From Akkermansiaceae bacterium UBA5688 (GTDB lineage: Bacteria > Verrucomicrobiota > Verrucomicrobiia > Verrucomicrobiales > Akkermansiaceae): 64,000 nucleotides of DNA. The translations under genes were made by a program, and so were the position numbers. The stretch lies in contig DIHU01000219.1 of assembly GCA_002420315.1 (NCBI GenBank), positions 31,890-95,889 of the forward strand. The letters are read 5' to 3'. How positions within the stretch are numbered: position 1 is the first letter of the stretch; each line of letters opens with the position of its first letter. Shown piece by piece: positions 16,474 through 25,966 of this stretch. The notes beneath the pieces are model-generated. The model ran no database searches. It was given only the letters and a program-made list of their open reading frames with translations, and had not been told where the DNA came from.

Positions 16474-18219
16474 CTAGGCCTTCGCCCGCTCCGAAATAAT
16501 TGCCCCCTGATCGAGCTCAATCACGCGGCTTGCAATTTTGGTAGTAGAAAGACGATGGGCAATCAACAAGGTCGTGCGACCTTTCACTAAATCTGCTAAA
16601 GCCGATTGAATAATTGCTTCACTTTCATTATCGAGAGCACTGGTCGCTTCATCCAAAAGAAGGATTGGCGCATCCTTCAGAAACGCTCTCGCAATGGCAA
16701 TTCGTTGTCGTTGTCCCCCCGATAGACTTCTTCCCATTTCGGAAACCGGCGTATCGTAACCTTGCTCCTGTTTGAGAATAAACTCATGTGCATTTGCCCT
16801 TTTTGCTGCACTTATGACTTCTTCCTCATTGGCACCCGGAAGCCCAAGAAGAATATTCTCCCTAATCGTACCTTGAAATAAAACTGCAGTTTGGGAGACC
16901 ACCGCCACTCGATCACGAAGATCACTCTTGGACCATTTCCTCACATTCAGACCACTCACCGAAACACTTCCCGAATTCACATCATAAAAACGCGGGATCA
17001 AATTAAAGAGACTTGATTTTCCCCCTCCACTCGGACCAATCAGGGCCACACATTGACCGGGTTCAATCGTAAGATTAATTCCACGTAGGATGAGCTCATC
17101 ACCATAGCCGAAGGATACATCCTTAAAAACAATACGACTTTTAAAAATCTCTGGTGTCTCAGGACACTTAGGATCATCCAAATGATCAACAGCGAAAGAA
17201 ATCTCTTCTAATCGCTCAAGAGAAGCATCAGCCTGCCGCAAGTTCGCCTGAATAGCTCCCAACTTTTTTACCGGCTCATAGCAGAGATACAACGCCATCG
17301 CGATAGCCATAAAACTAGAAAGCTTCATCCCCTGTTGCGCTCCCAGATAGATTGCCACCGTCAAGCCAATTACTGATATAAATTCCACCGATGGTGAAAT
17401 GAGGGTCTTGTATTTAACCACCTTCATCGAATAACGGATCACCTCCTGAATTCGATTGCGAAATTTTTGCACGACCGCCCCCTGAAGATTATAGGCCCGA
17501 ATCTCGAGTGGCGCCTGAATTGACTCAGAAATCTGCCCACTTAAATCGCCAGCATTAGCCTGCAATTTACGGGCTTTCCCACCCAAACGCTTCGCAAGCG
17601 CGCGTAGTGGGAGGACGCACAACGGAATAGAAAAAATTGAAAAGAGAACCAGAGAGGTGCCCTGGTTCGAAGCAGCTTCTGAGATCAAAAAAACTAAAGC
17701 TGCAATTAAGACCGCAGGTTGCTTGATAATATCAACGGCCACTTTTCCCACCGTCGAACGAACAACTTCAGCATCTCCCACAAGCCGCGATAGCAAATCA
17801 CCCGCCTGTCGCTTCTGAAAAAACGCTACAGGAAGGATCTGTAGCCTAGTAAAAACTTCGTCACGAATCTGTTCCAAAAAACGATATCCACAATAACTCA
17901 TCAAATAGGTATTCAGAAACCCACCAAGCGCCCGAAAGAAAAACATCAGAGGAAGCCACGCACAGGCAACAGGAAGCAGCCACTCACCCGGCAACTGATC
18001 AAACCAACTCATCAAGCCTTCCACAAAGAAGCTGTTTTCCGGCTCTCCTTCCCCAAGACTAACTTGATCGTCTTTAAAAATTAAAGGAAAGACCACCTTT
18101 GCCGCAAGCGGCAACCCTGCTCCAGTCGCCGCCGCATAGACTAGTCCGGACAAAACACTTCCAAGAAGCTGCCATTTGACCGGCTTAAAGTATTTGAAAT
18201 AAGGCAGAAAGCGCTTCAT
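16474..18219 (-). CDS. msbA: lipid A export ABC transporter, MsbA type
   Basis: A 581-residue half-transporter with six predicted membrane helices in the first ~320 residues and one ATPase domain. Walker A is GPSGGGKSS, the Q loop VVSQTAVLFQGTIRENIL, the signature LSGGQRQRIAIARA, Walker B ILLLDEATSALD and the switch histidine is in IAHRLS. The arrangement and length are those of MsbA, which flips lipid A-core across the inner membrane as a homodimer. The surrounding Kdo, acyltransferase and kinase genes support this over a drug exporter, though the sequence alone does not exclude other lipid substrates. It is divergent from kdsD, with 87 bases between start codons. Confidence 0.88.
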   Translation of the reverse strand: MKRFLPYFKYFKPVKWQLLGSVLSGLVYAAATGAGLPLAAKVVFPLIFKDDQVSLGEGEPENSFFVEGLMSWFDQLPGEWLLPVACAWLPLMFFFRALGGFLNTYLMSYCGYRFLEQIRDEVFTRLQILPVAFFQKRQAGDLLSRLVGDAEVVRSTVGKVAVDIIKQPAVLIAALVFLISEAASNQGTSLVLFSIFSIPLCVLPLRALAKRLGGKARKLQANAGDLSGQISESIQAPLEIRAYNLQGAVVQKFRNRIQEVIRYSMKVVKYKTLISPSVEFISVIGLTVAIYLGAQQGMKLSSFMAIAMALYLCYEPVKKLGAIQANLRQADASLERLEEISFAVDHLDDPKCPETPEIFKSRIVFKDVSFGYGDELILRGINLTIEPGQCVALIGPSGGGKSSLFNLIPRFYDVNSGSVSVSGLNVRKWSKSDLRDRVAVVSQTAVLFQGTIRENILLGLPGANEEEVISAAKRANAHEFILKQEQGYDTPVSEMGRSLSGGQRQRIAIARAFLKDAPILLLDEATSALDNESEAIIQSALADLVKGRTTLLIAHRLSTTKIASRVIELDQGAIISERAKA

Positions 18220-18306
18220 CGACGATTGGGAGGTTAGCTCAATCCTTAAGAACCATCCAGACTTACTTGGGTTGACCAGAAGCAGCTCATACGTCAGTCT
18301 AATCCT

Positions 18307-19278
18307 GTGGATTTGATCGAAAAAGCCCGGAAGGTCATAGGGATTGAGACCTCGCAGCTCAACCGGCTAGCCGCGAGGCTCGATGAAAACTTTAGTAAAG
18401 CTCTTGGCGCCTTAGAAGAAACTCTCAAGGCTGGGCATAAAATCGTCGTAATTGGAGTCGGCAAGTCCGAGCACATTGGGAACAAGTTCGTGGCGACCTT
18501 AAACAGCACTGGCGCCACTACCGTAGGCCTCAATTGTCAAAATGCCCTGCACGGCGATCTTGGCATGCTTTCAGTCGGAGACCTTGTCATCGCTCTCAGT
18601 CATTCCGGAGAAACATCCGAAATGATCAGCTTGCTCCCTCACGCAAAAAAGCGCGCTTCTCAAATCATTACCATAACCGGAGATACCAAATCCACCTTGG
18701 CCAAATACAGCGACATCATCCTCGATACCCATATTGAAAAAGAAGCCTGCCCTCTTCAGCTCGCACCGACTTCAAGTTCGACCAACATGCTTGTTCTCTG
18801 TGACGCACTGGCCATGGTCCTTCTTGAAAAACGAGGCTTCCACTCAAAGGATTTTGCCGAGCTTCATCCCGGTGGCAGCCTTGGAAAATATCTGTTGAGT
18901 CGGGTTTCTGACATCATGCGTAGCGGTTCAACCTTTGCTAAAGTCCCCACCACTTCTCTCGTCCAAGAAGGCGTTCTTGCGATGCTAGAATGCCGGGCCG
19001 GAGCAGCTGTCATTGTTGACCCTAAAGGCAAGCTGGCTGGTATTTTCACCCACGGAGATTTTGTTCGAGGCTATCAAACGAACCGGGAAATTGGAGATAC
19101 TCCTATTTCTGACCATATGACTATTAATCCAATTACCGTTCACGAAAATGACCTCGCGGCCGAAGTTGTCCGCGTTCTCCGTGAACATCGCATCGATGAT
19201 CTCGTCGTTATCAATAATGCCGGTGAAGCAATCGGCCTAGTTGACGTTCAAGATCTATCCCGTCACGGACTAAGTTAA
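18307..19278 (+). CDS. kdsD: arabinose-5-phosphate isomerase
   Basis: A 323-residue SIS-domain protein with two C-terminal CBS domains, the KdsD/GutQ architecture. It interconverts ribulose-5-phosphate and arabinose-5-phosphate, the first committed step to CMP-Kdo. The SIS part has GVGKSEHIGNKFVATLNSTG and HGDLGMLSVGDLVIALSHSGETSE, close to the family's conserved core; ELHPGGSLGKYLL follows. The CBS repeats start at about residue 205. The start is GTG at 18307. Its product feeds waaA, about 15 kb away in this window; kdsA and kdsB are not visible here. Confidence 0.93.
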   Translation: MDLIEKARKVIGIETSQLNRLAARLDENFSKALGALEETLKAGHKIVVIGVGKSEHIGNKFVATLNSTGATTVGLNCQNALHGDLGMLSVGDLVIALSHSGETSEMISLLPHAKKRASQIITITGDTKSTLAKYSDIILDTHIEKEACPLQLAPTSSSTNMLVLCDALAMVLLEKRGFHSKDFAELHPGGSLGKYLLSRVSDIMRSGSTFAKVPTTSLVQEGVLAMLECRAGAAVIVDPKGKLAGIFTHGDFVRGYQTNREIGDTPISDHMTINPITVHENDLAAEVVRVLREHRIDDLVVINNAGEAIGLVDVQDLSRHGLS

Positions 19279-19288
19279 ACCCACAGCT

Positions 19289-20614
19289 CTACTTGGCTGA
19301 GAGATCTACCTTCACTAACTCTTTATCATTCCTCAAATAAGCTGCCTTTCCTGCAAAGGCAGGCCCACTCCAAACAACTGGACGCCCATAAGCCTCGTTG
19401 GTTGGCTCAAGGACATGTTGGCGGCCCATTTCACGATATCCCTTCCGCGAGAGCTGCGCTAAAATCAGATCTCCATTTTCATTGAAGATCCAATAATTCC
19501 CAGACTCCTCGTGACGCGTCAGATGGGCTGTGCCATGGCTTCCACCTTTTAAGCGATGCTCCTCGTCTACTGTAGGCTGCATTGTGGACCAGAATCTCTC
19601 TCCATTTTCCACCGATGCCGCAACCAACTGGCTGGATCGGACATCACATCCGTAAATAACCCCATCATGGATCAGCGGCGTGCTATTACAGCAATAGAGC
19701 GCAGTTTTGGGTTTTCCCCGCCATATGAACTTAGCGGTCGGTTCATTTTCACCGAGCTTAATCATGGCGCCAACCGTCCCAATCCCACTCGCAAAAAGTT
19801 TATTTCCCACAAGCCGCGGCGTCATCACTGACATTCCATAAATCGGCTTGAGAGGAAGTTCCCAGTATTTTTCTCCTGTTTTGGGATTTAGGGAATTAAT
19901 TGCCTCTGGATGCCAAATTAAGAGTTGCTCCGTTTTGCCAACTTTCACCATTGAAGGGGGGCAATAACCTTGGTTTCTCGCATCAAGCGCCTTCCACTTC
20001 ACCCTACCAGTCATGGCATCAAATGCCACCGCAACACTCCCCTCTCCACCGACAAGGCAATACAAAGTATCACCAACCACTAGTGGATGAGCAGAGAACC
20101 CCCAAATAGGAAGCCCAGCATCAAAATCCTTTTGGAAATTCTTTTCCCACTTCTTGTCCCCAGTCTTGGCGTTAAGCGCAACAAGATCCCCCATCCCGCC
20201 TAAAAAATAAACCAACCCATTTGCAATCGTAGGAGTAGCACGGGGCCCCCCGGGATAAGAAAGCCTATAAGTCCGACTTTCTTCATATTTCCAAATCTCC
20301 TCTCCTGTTACAGCATCTAAGCAAAGCAATCTCTCTCTTCCTTGCCACGTTACAGCTCTCCCGGGATTATTCACCAATTCGCCCTCAGAGCGCTGGTAGT
20401 CAGATACATAAACTCGACCATCGGCAACTGCAGGTCCCGAGTATCCCCAACCGACTGGAACCCGCCACACCACAGGCGCACCAGACTTCGGTAGATCTGT
20501 TCTAATCCCATTTTCCCTCCATACCCCATCCGCCTTCTCACCCATCCAACGGGGCCAATCATCAGCAGATGCAATTAGAATTCCGGTAACACACAGCAAA
20601 ATGAAAGTTTTCAT
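19289..20614 (-). CDS. secreted PQQ-like beta-propeller protein
   Basis: A 441-residue protein with a short signal peptide (MKTFILLCVTGILIASA) and repeated propeller blades. Blades follow the pattern YSGPAVADGRVYVSD, CLDAVTGEEIWKYEE, ATPTIANGLVYFLGG, ALNAKTGDKKWEKNF and CCNSTPLIHDGVIYGCD, about six to seven in all. This is the PQQ-like (BamB-type) blade signature. In Planctomycetes and Verrucomicrobia these are many secreted paralogues, often described as outer-membrane or extracellular dehydrogenase-like proteins. Whether a cofactor binds is unknown, and I see no haem motif. It is convergent with kdsD, 10 bases between stop codons. Confidence 0.82.
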   Translation of the reverse strand: MKTFILLCVTGILIASADDWPRWMGEKADGVWRENGIRTDLPKSGAPVVWRVPVGWGYSGPAVADGRVYVSDYQRSEGELVNNPGRAVTWQGRERLLCLDAVTGEEIWKYEESRTYRLSYPGGPRATPTIANGLVYFLGGMGDLVALNAKTGDKKWEKNFQKDFDAGLPIWGFSAHPLVVGDTLYCLVGGEGSVAVAFDAMTGRVKWKALDARNQGYCPPSMVKVGKTEQLLIWHPEAINSLNPKTGEKYWELPLKPIYGMSVMTPRLVGNKLFASGIGTVGAMIKLGENEPTAKFIWRGKPKTALYCCNSTPLIHDGVIYGCDVRSSQLVAASVENGERFWSTMQPTVDEEHRLKGGSHGTAHLTRHEESGNYWIFNENGDLILAQLSRKGYREMGRQHVLEPTNEAYGRPVVWSGPAFAGKAAYLRNDKELVKVDLSAK

Positions 20615-20898
20615 GTGTCGAGAATCCCTTCCTCCTTCAAAAAGTCAATCCAGCTTCAGTTAAACAGTTTTCCAAATTTAGGCTCACCATTCGTCATGGT
20701 TGTTGGGACAAACCTACATAACTCTGATGAATTAACTGAAAATATCATGTTCTAGGACACTATCGTTTCGATTTGCGAATCACACTTGAGCGAACGTAGT
20801 GATTTTTTCAGATCGGTCCCACAAGCGATTGCTAGAACCAGCCTTTGGCCTTGCCTTCACCGTTACTCGGTGTTGACTCCTCAAAAGCCAAACACACT

Positions 20899-21399
20899 GT
20901 GAACGCATTCGAAATCTACCAGAAAATCGACCCTTCTCCCATCAGCGACATGTTCCTCTGGATCCGGGAGAATGACCGTCAACTTTACAAATCAGCGATC
21001 GCTTCCCTCACCGCAAACCGGAACCTCCGACCTGTTTTCGTTGAGAAAAAACCGGTCACGGAACAGATCAGTTGGCTGCATAAGACCCTAAAACTGAAAA
21101 CCAGCGATACTATCGGTGAACACCTCTTTCAGGTCTACTTCATGAAAGGGCAGCAAGAGCTTCTAATCGGATTCTGCGACGGTATGGGAATCGAACATGA
21201 TGGAGAAGGCTCAGTCGAAGGAGCTCTCCCCGATGCTCTTGATGATGAGAAACTTAAATCTACCATAGACAGCCTCATCGAAGCACATGACCCAAAATTG
21301 GTGACTCTTTACCTCAGAGTCTTTAACCTGCAGACTCAGAATGGGTGGGCGAACCTCGTCAAGACGCTCGAAAGCGACGAGCGACTCATTCTAGTTTAG
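20899..21399 (+). CDS. hypothetical protein, unknown function
   Basis: A soluble protein of about 166 residues if started at GTG 20899. A TTG at 20845 would add 18 residues of poor quality. It has no signal peptide, cysteine cluster or catalytic motif that I recognise. The region is helix-rich, with FEIYQKIDPSPISDMFLWIRE at the start and an acidic middle (EHDGEGSVEGALPDALDDE). The frame shows normal codon use and is preceded by about 230 bases of non-coding DNA that should contain its promoter. The stop overlaps the convergent aminotransferase stop by 4 bases. Confidence 0.6.
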   Translation: MNAFEIYQKIDPSPISDMFLWIRENDRQLYKSAIASLTANRNLRPVFVEKKPVTEQISWLHKTLKLKTSDTIGEHLFQVYFMKGQQELLIGFCDGMGIEHDGEGSVEGALPDALDDEKLKSTIDSLIEAHDPKLVTLYLRVFNLQTQNGWANLVKTLESDERLILV

Positions 21400-22640
21400 G
21401 AGGCATCTAAAAGTCGCCTTAGCGCGGTAAGCGCATAATCTAACTCCCCTTCCGAAATCTGGAAGGGAGGGGTGAAAGAAAGGACGTTCCCTTCCGGTCC
21501 ATCCACTAGAAAAAGAATCCCTTCGGCTAAAAGTGAAGTTAATAATCCGCCGGTTGGACGATTCAATTCAAGCCCCCACATCAAGCCGCGACCACGCACC
21601 TCTCGAACCGCTTCGTGATCAAATTCCTGTAGCGCGCTAGAAAGCCTTTGTGAGGCTTCTTCCACCATTCGAATTGTCGTATCCCTCTCAAAAATCTCTA
21701 GCGATTTCAATGCCATGGCACAACCTACCGGATGCCCCAAAAAGGTACTGGTATGCAATGCCTCCCCAGGACTTTCAGGCCACTGATCCATAATATCTTC
21801 TTTGCCCACGCAAGCAGAAATTGGAAACCCTCCACTCATCGCTTTTCCAATACAAATTAGATCAGGGACTACACCTTCCCACTCACCGGCGAACCACTTT
21901 CCCGTTCGATAAAAACCAGTGTAAATCTCATCAAAAATCAAGAGAGCATTGTGCTCATTACACCAATCTCTTAGTGCTAATAAAAATCCGGCAGGAGGAA
22001 TCACCTTCCCACCACGTCCTTGAATAGGTTCTACTAAAACCGCCCCAATCTCATCATCGTTGGGTAGCTCAAACGAACCATATTTTACCCGATTGGTCAC
22101 GTCCGCTAATTGATCTATAAAAGGACCCCTAAACTTTTCAAGATCAGTGCCGAGCAAGCTTCCATAACCTAGCCCATGGTAACCATCAGTAAAAGCCATC
22201 ACCTTACGCTTTCCAGTCGCCAGCCGCGCCGTTTTAAGCGCCGTTTCCACCGCTTCAAATCCTGAATTTGAAAGAACTACTTTTCCCGAACCAGCGCCCC
22301 ACTTCTCAAAAGTTAATTTTGAAAGTTGCTCACACAACTCAACCTTTAAAGCGGTTGGATGAACATCGCCCATACCATGAAGCAGTTGCTCGCTTTGCTC
22401 CTTCATAGCCTCCACGATTTCAGGATTCCGGTGCCCAAGGCCTGCAACTCCAAAAGCGCTAGTAAAGTCCAAGAAACGGTTCCCATCTGCGTCCCACACG
22501 TTCACTCCACTCGCCCTATCCCAGAAAACTGGCCACAAATGATTCATATAAGTCACATTCCGACTTTCATGCTCGCGAAGCCTTGCCGCCAACGCTTGCG
22601 AGCGAGGCCCAGGAATACTCGTTATTATTTCAGGAATCAT
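21396..22640 (-). CDS. class III (acetylornithine/GABA-type) aminotransferase
   Basis: A 414-residue PLP enzyme of the ornithine/acetylornithine/GABA aminotransferase group. Motifs seen are FTSAFGVAGLGHRNPEIV near the start, KVVLSNSGFEAVETALK (PLP-phosphate region), LLIFDEIYTGFYRTGKWFA (the aspartate that contacts the PLP ring nitrogen) and CIGKAMSGGFPISA with the Schiff-base lysine. The amino donor is not predictable; diaminobutyrate, GABA or acetylornithine are all possible. Its ATG overlaps the stop of the rhomboid gene (ATGA), so translation is probably coupled, though no functional link is obvious. Confidence 0.85.
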   Translation of the reverse strand: MIPEIITSIPGPRSQALAARLREHESRNVTYMNHLWPVFWDRASGVNVWDADGNRFLDFTSAFGVAGLGHRNPEIVEAMKEQSEQLLHGMGDVHPTALKVELCEQLSKLTFEKWGAGSGKVVLSNSGFEAVETALKTARLATGKRKVMAFTDGYHGLGYGSLLGTDLEKFRGPFIDQLADVTNRVKYGSFELPNDDEIGAVLVEPIQGRGGKVIPPAGFLLALRDWCNEHNALLIFDEIYTGFYRTGKWFAGEWEGVVPDLICIGKAMSGGFPISACVGKEDIMDQWPESPGEALHTSTFLGHPVGCAMALKSLEIFERDTTIRMVEEASQRLSSALQEFDHEAVREVRGRGLMWGLELNRPTGGLLTSLLAEGILFLVDGPEGNVLSFTPPFQISEGELDYALTALRRLLDAS

Positions 22641-23818
22641 AACACCCGTATTACCATCATAAGAATTGCCCCAATCGCTGAGGCTCCGATCAAAAAGATC
22701 CCAACCACTCCGATCGCAAGATCACGCTTTAAGATCATTGGCCTGTGAGGTGACAATGATCTGGGGAAAACTACAAAAGCGTATATAGCTCCTGTCACTA
22801 ATCCTCCCAGATGGGCGGCATTGTCAACAAACTTAAATCCCAGTGTTCCAATCACGATCAGTGACACAAGAATCCCAGCCAACCTGCGGCGTGCAGATCT
22901 TGGTAAAAGCGAGCGATGAAGGGTTTCGAAGACTAGTAAAAATCCAAGCAACCCACAAACCACGCCAGAGACTCCTACTGAAGTCTGGTTCGGTAGCCAG
23001 GAAACAGTTGCCCAGCCAGCCCCGATTATACTGAGAAAAAAGGCGGCAGCAAGGTGTGGCCAGCGGGCTAAAATTTCGATCCGCCGACCCAAATACCAGA
23101 GAGCGCTCATATTAAGGATGAAGTGGATCAAATTACCGTGGAGGAAAACCGCCGTAAAAAGCCGCCAGTTTTCTCCTGCTAAATAGCGGGGCTTAACTAA
23201 ACCGGCTTCGGAAATGCCGAGACCAGGAGTTGCGAACTGAGCCCCACCCACCAACACGACCAGTACAAGAAAAAGGACAGAGAAAGGAGTGCTTTGATTT
23301 TCCATCCAAAGCTCGAAACGAGCCTCGGGAACCTGATCGCTAATTTGATCACGCGTTAGGTAGTTAGCAGCAGCGCGCCCCTTCCGAGCTTCCCACCAAG
23401 GACGGGCCGTAAAATAAAGAAACCCGAAAATTGTCAGCACCAAAAATTGAATCCCAGGAAAACCAAACGGAGAAATACCGTTTAAAAAGCAATACAGGCC
23501 ATAGAGGACTGCAATCCCAGTTAGCGGAGCCGTGCGCCGGGCATAATCTGCATCTTCGGCAGCGAAAATAAGGCACCTTTTTTCGAGCGAGCCCGCCAGC
23601 TTCGGGATCTCCTCAGGCGCAACCAATCGGTCACTTTTCGGTGTCCAAACCCAATCCAACCGACCTTTCCCGACTTCTAAATGAGCTTTGAGCTCATCTA
23701 GTGATTCGAATGAACGGCTTATTCTTGAATGATCAACAACCCCGAATTTGCTGGTATCTGGATGGATTGGAAAGGCATCATCGCGGGCCCAAGCTGGCAA
23801 AGCTGGCTCGCTCATCAT
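22637..23818 (-). CDS. rhomboid-family intramembrane serine protease
   Basis: A 393-residue membrane protein. The first ~90 residues are soluble, and an RLDWVWTPKSDRLV segment resembles a short GYF/DUF4339-like module (weak). Membrane helices follow. The rhomboid core carries GNLIHFILNMSALWYLG, then the catalytic serine in GVSGVVCGLLGF (GxSG) and the catalytic histidine in DNAAHLGGLVTGA. All key residues are present, so it should be an active protease cleaving membrane proteins within the bilayer. Substrate unknown. Start at the ATG (MMSEP) 8 bases from the SecG stop. It precedes the aminotransferase with a 4-base overlap. Confidence 0.85.
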   Translation of the reverse strand: MMSEPALPAWARDDAFPIHPDTSKFGVVDHSRISRSFESLDELKAHLEVGKGRLDWVWTPKSDRLVAPEEIPKLAGSLEKRCLIFAAEDADYARRTAPLTGIAVLYGLYCFLNGISPFGFPGIQFLVLTIFGFLYFTARPWWEARKGRAAANYLTRDQISDQVPEARFELWMENQSTPFSVLFLVLVVLVGGAQFATPGLGISEAGLVKPRYLAGENWRLFTAVFLHGNLIHFILNMSALWYLGRRIEILARWPHLAAAFFLSIIGAGWATVSWLPNQTSVGVSGVVCGLLGFLLVFETLHRSLLPRSARRRLAGILVSLIVIGTLGFKFVDNAAHLGGLVTGAIYAFVVFPRSLSPHRPMILKRDLAIGVVGIFLIGASAIGAILMMVIRVL

Positions 23819-23826
23819 CTCAAAAA

Positions 23827-24348
23827 TTAGCCGCCTACTGGCACCTTGTTCTCTTCCGTTGAAGTGCTAGCACCATCAGCTGGCGCCTCTTCGGAGCCCT
23901 CCGGGGCCTCGTTCGTCTCCTCGGGAGCTGTAGTTGCTTCCTCGGGAGCCTTAGTTGCCTCCTCGGGAGCTGTAGTCACTTCCGCAGGAAGTGGTGCCAC
24001 AACATTACTTGCGCTCTCGAGGACTGAATTTTCAGCACCGGTCGCTTCCATGGGAGCGCTAGCCGCAGAACCTCCATCAGAAGCGTAGTTCTTGCCTTCA
24101 ATGGCATTTCTCTTTCCCATCAGGATTGCCAGAACCAAGGAGAAGATAAAGAAAAGCGTGCCGAGGTAAACGGTTCCTTTTTGAAGAACATCAGTCGTTT
24201 TTGCACCAAAAGCTGCGTCAGTCATGCCGGCCCCAAATGCAGCACCAAGGCCTTCCTGCTTCGGGCGTTGCATGAGGATCACGAGAATCAGCAAAAGGCT
24301 CACGACGACGTGAGCGATAACCACTAGTGTGATAGAAATGTCTAGCAT
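23827..24348 (-). CDS. secG: preprotein translocase subunit SecG with repeat-rich C-terminal extension
   Basis: A 173-residue protein. The first ~75 residues match SecG: two membrane helices, HVVVSLLLILVILMQRPKQEGLGAAFG with the conserved GLGAAFG loop, then GTVYLGTLFFIFSLVLAILMG. SecG assists SecYE in protein export. The remaining ~95 residues are unusual: Ala/Pro/Glu/Thr-rich with an imperfect repeat of about seven residues (APEEATK, APEEATT, APEETNE, APEGSEE), acidic and probably disordered. Typical SecG ends at about 75-115 residues. It is the first gene of a run with the rhomboid and aminotransferase genes. Confidence 0.88.
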   Translation of the reverse strand: MLDISITLVVIAHVVVSLLLILVILMQRPKQEGLGAAFGAGMTDAAFGAKTTDVLQKGTVYLGTLFFIFSLVLAILMGKRNAIEGKNYASDGGSAASAPMEATGAENSVLESASNVVAPLPAEVTTAPEEATKAPEEATTAPEETNEAPEGSEEAPADGASTSTEENKVPVGG

Positions 24349-24452
24349 GGGAGGGCGGGACTCTACCGGCTCAACCCGACTTGTAAAGACGGAGTTTTTA
24401 GCAAAATTGCCTATTTTATTTAGGAAGTCCTAACAAGATTGCACAAGCCCAT

Positions 24453-24806
24453 TCATCCCTGATTCGTCGATTTAATGATCTCGTTTTTTAAATTGAGCAC
24501 ATGCCGGAGAGGAATAATCTGCTCATCTGAGATTCCAAACGCCATAATCGTGACACATTCGTCCTTCTTGATCAGGTGGGCGGCGCCCCCATTCATGATA
24601 ATATGACCAGTTCCCGGATCACCGGCCTGAACGTAGGTTTCTAGACGACTCCCCGAGGTCATCGATGTCACGAGAACACGCTCACCCTCCCAAAGCCCAG
24701 CCGCCGTCATGAGATCAGAGGGGATCTCAATACTCCCTTCATAATCAATATCAGCCTGCTTGATGATGGCCCGGTGAAGCTTCGACTTAAGTTGAATGCG
24801 CTGCAT
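24453..24806 (-). CDS. panD: aspartate 1-decarboxylase
   Basis: A 117-residue PanD that decarboxylates aspartate to beta-alanine for pantothenate and CoA. The self-cleavage site is clear: DYEGSIEIP, where cleavage between Gly and Ser generates the pyruvoyl group from the serine. Also present are KSKLHRAIIKQADI, the substrate-binding R in GSRLETYV, and NGGAAHL. The frame is open to 24842, but the ATG at 24806 gives the normal N-terminus (MQRIQLKSKLHRA), so I chose it. No other pan gene is nearby. Confidence 0.94.
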   Translation of the reverse strand: MQRIQLKSKLHRAIIKQADIDYEGSIEIPSDLMTAAGLWEGERVLVTSMTSGSRLETYVQAGDPGTGHIIMNGGAAHLIKKDECVTIMAFGISDEQIIPLRHVLNLKNEIIKSTNQG

Positions 24807-24901
24807 GTGGTTGACGAAACGAGGAATGACTGCCGGGGTCAAGCGGTGAAAAACTCCAAGATTGAAAAAATACCGCTCGTGCTTACTGTTTTTTCCGACT
24901 C

Positions 24902-25954
24902 ATGAGGAAATTAGTGTCATTCATCATCGGCTGTGCCGGGAGTTTTTTACCTGCCCAGGAGGCCGGGCCTGCCATTCCTCCCCTTGTGGCAAAAAAGGCA
25001 CTTCAGTGGATGCAAAACTCAGACGCATCCAAAAGAGCAGCCGCTTACCGCACCTTTCAGCTTTACGGTGATGAAGGAGGCACAATCTACCGTCGCACTC
25101 TTCAAAAAGCACGGACTCTTCACGAAAAAAAACTCGCAGATATCCTCGCCGACGAACGATCAAACCCTTTCTTGGATCTCCCCGATGTTTCGGAAAAACT
25201 GAAGACCCATCGCGCGCGCGTCTTCAAGCTCATTAAAACCGACTACAAAAAACAACCGGACAAGATTGCGATGCTACGTCATGAGGTCGGAATGCTACAA
25301 AAAATCAACGGGCGCGCTCGTATGATTGCCGAGAATGATCCTGGATCTCTCGATAAGTCAGTCAAGGCCATCGCAACTGCTCTTGCCGAAGTCTCTCGCG
25401 AAGTGAACATCATCGACGAGACCGAGTTCGACCGCAACCAGCTCGACCTTGATGACGCACTCATGTCGATTTACGAAGGCGAAGTTCACCTCAAAAATAG
25501 GGAAGTGATCACGAATATTCGTAAGGAAATCGAATCACTAGTTTCGGCGCGGCTAGACAACAATGCCTCCGCATGGGCCAGTGTCTCTCAAAAAGATTTC
25601 GCTAACTATCTCAACGAATTTCGTTCGTTATTTGCGCTCACTCCGCTCCGCCTAGAGGAAAAACTCTCTGATGCTGCAGTTGGGCATTCGAGAGACATGG
25701 CTTCGATGGGATTCTTCGCCCACCAATCTCCCATTCCCGAAAAAAAATCACCGGGTGACCGAGCTGAACTTGCTGGGTTCAAACATCGCTGGTCTGGAGA
25801 AAACATTTTTATGGGGTCCTCTTCACCAGTCGCTGCTTATGACGCTTGGTTCGGCTCTGATGGACACCGCTTCATCATGTTTGCAAACGGTCCTAATCTT
25901 ATAGGAATCGGACCACATGGAAGACATTGGACCATGATGACTGGTAGAAAATAG
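24902..25954 (+). CDS. secreted CAP (SCP-like) domain protein
   Basis: A 350-residue protein with a signal peptide (LVSFIIGCAGSFLPAQEA, cleavage after PAQEA). A helical, coiled-coil-like middle spans ~30-215, and residues ~220-350 carry a CAP domain. The CAP part shows LRLEEKLSDAAVGHSRDMASMGFF, AHQSP, GENIFMGSSS and DGHRFIMFANGPNLIGIG, the usual spacing of the family's His/Glu cavity residues (H, E, H). CAP proteins are secreted, and their bacterial roles (lipid binding, protease-like) are mostly unsettled. It is divergent from panD with 95 bases between, and ends 12 bases before rnc. Confidence 0.82.
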   Translation: MRKLVSFIIGCAGSFLPAQEAGPAIPPLVAKKALQWMQNSDASKRAAAYRTFQLYGDEGGTIYRRTLQKARTLHEKKLADILADERSNPFLDLPDVSEKLKTHRARVFKLIKTDYKKQPDKIAMLRHEVGMLQKINGRARMIAENDPGSLDKSVKAIATALAEVSREVNIIDETEFDRNQLDLDDALMSIYEGEVHLKNREVITNIRKEIESLVSARLDNNASAWASVSQKDFANYLNEFRSLFALTPLRLEEKLSDAAVGHSRDMASMGFFAHQSPIPEKKSPGDRAELAGFKHRWSGENIFMGSSSPVAAYDAWFGSDGHRFIMFANGPNLIGIGPHGRHWTMMTGRK

Positions 25955-25966
25955 CCCCTTCATAAT

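Noticed and set aside
23846..24088. A plus-strand Ser/Ala-rich repeat frame.
   Set aside because: It is the antisense of the APEE repeats of SecG, with no start signal.
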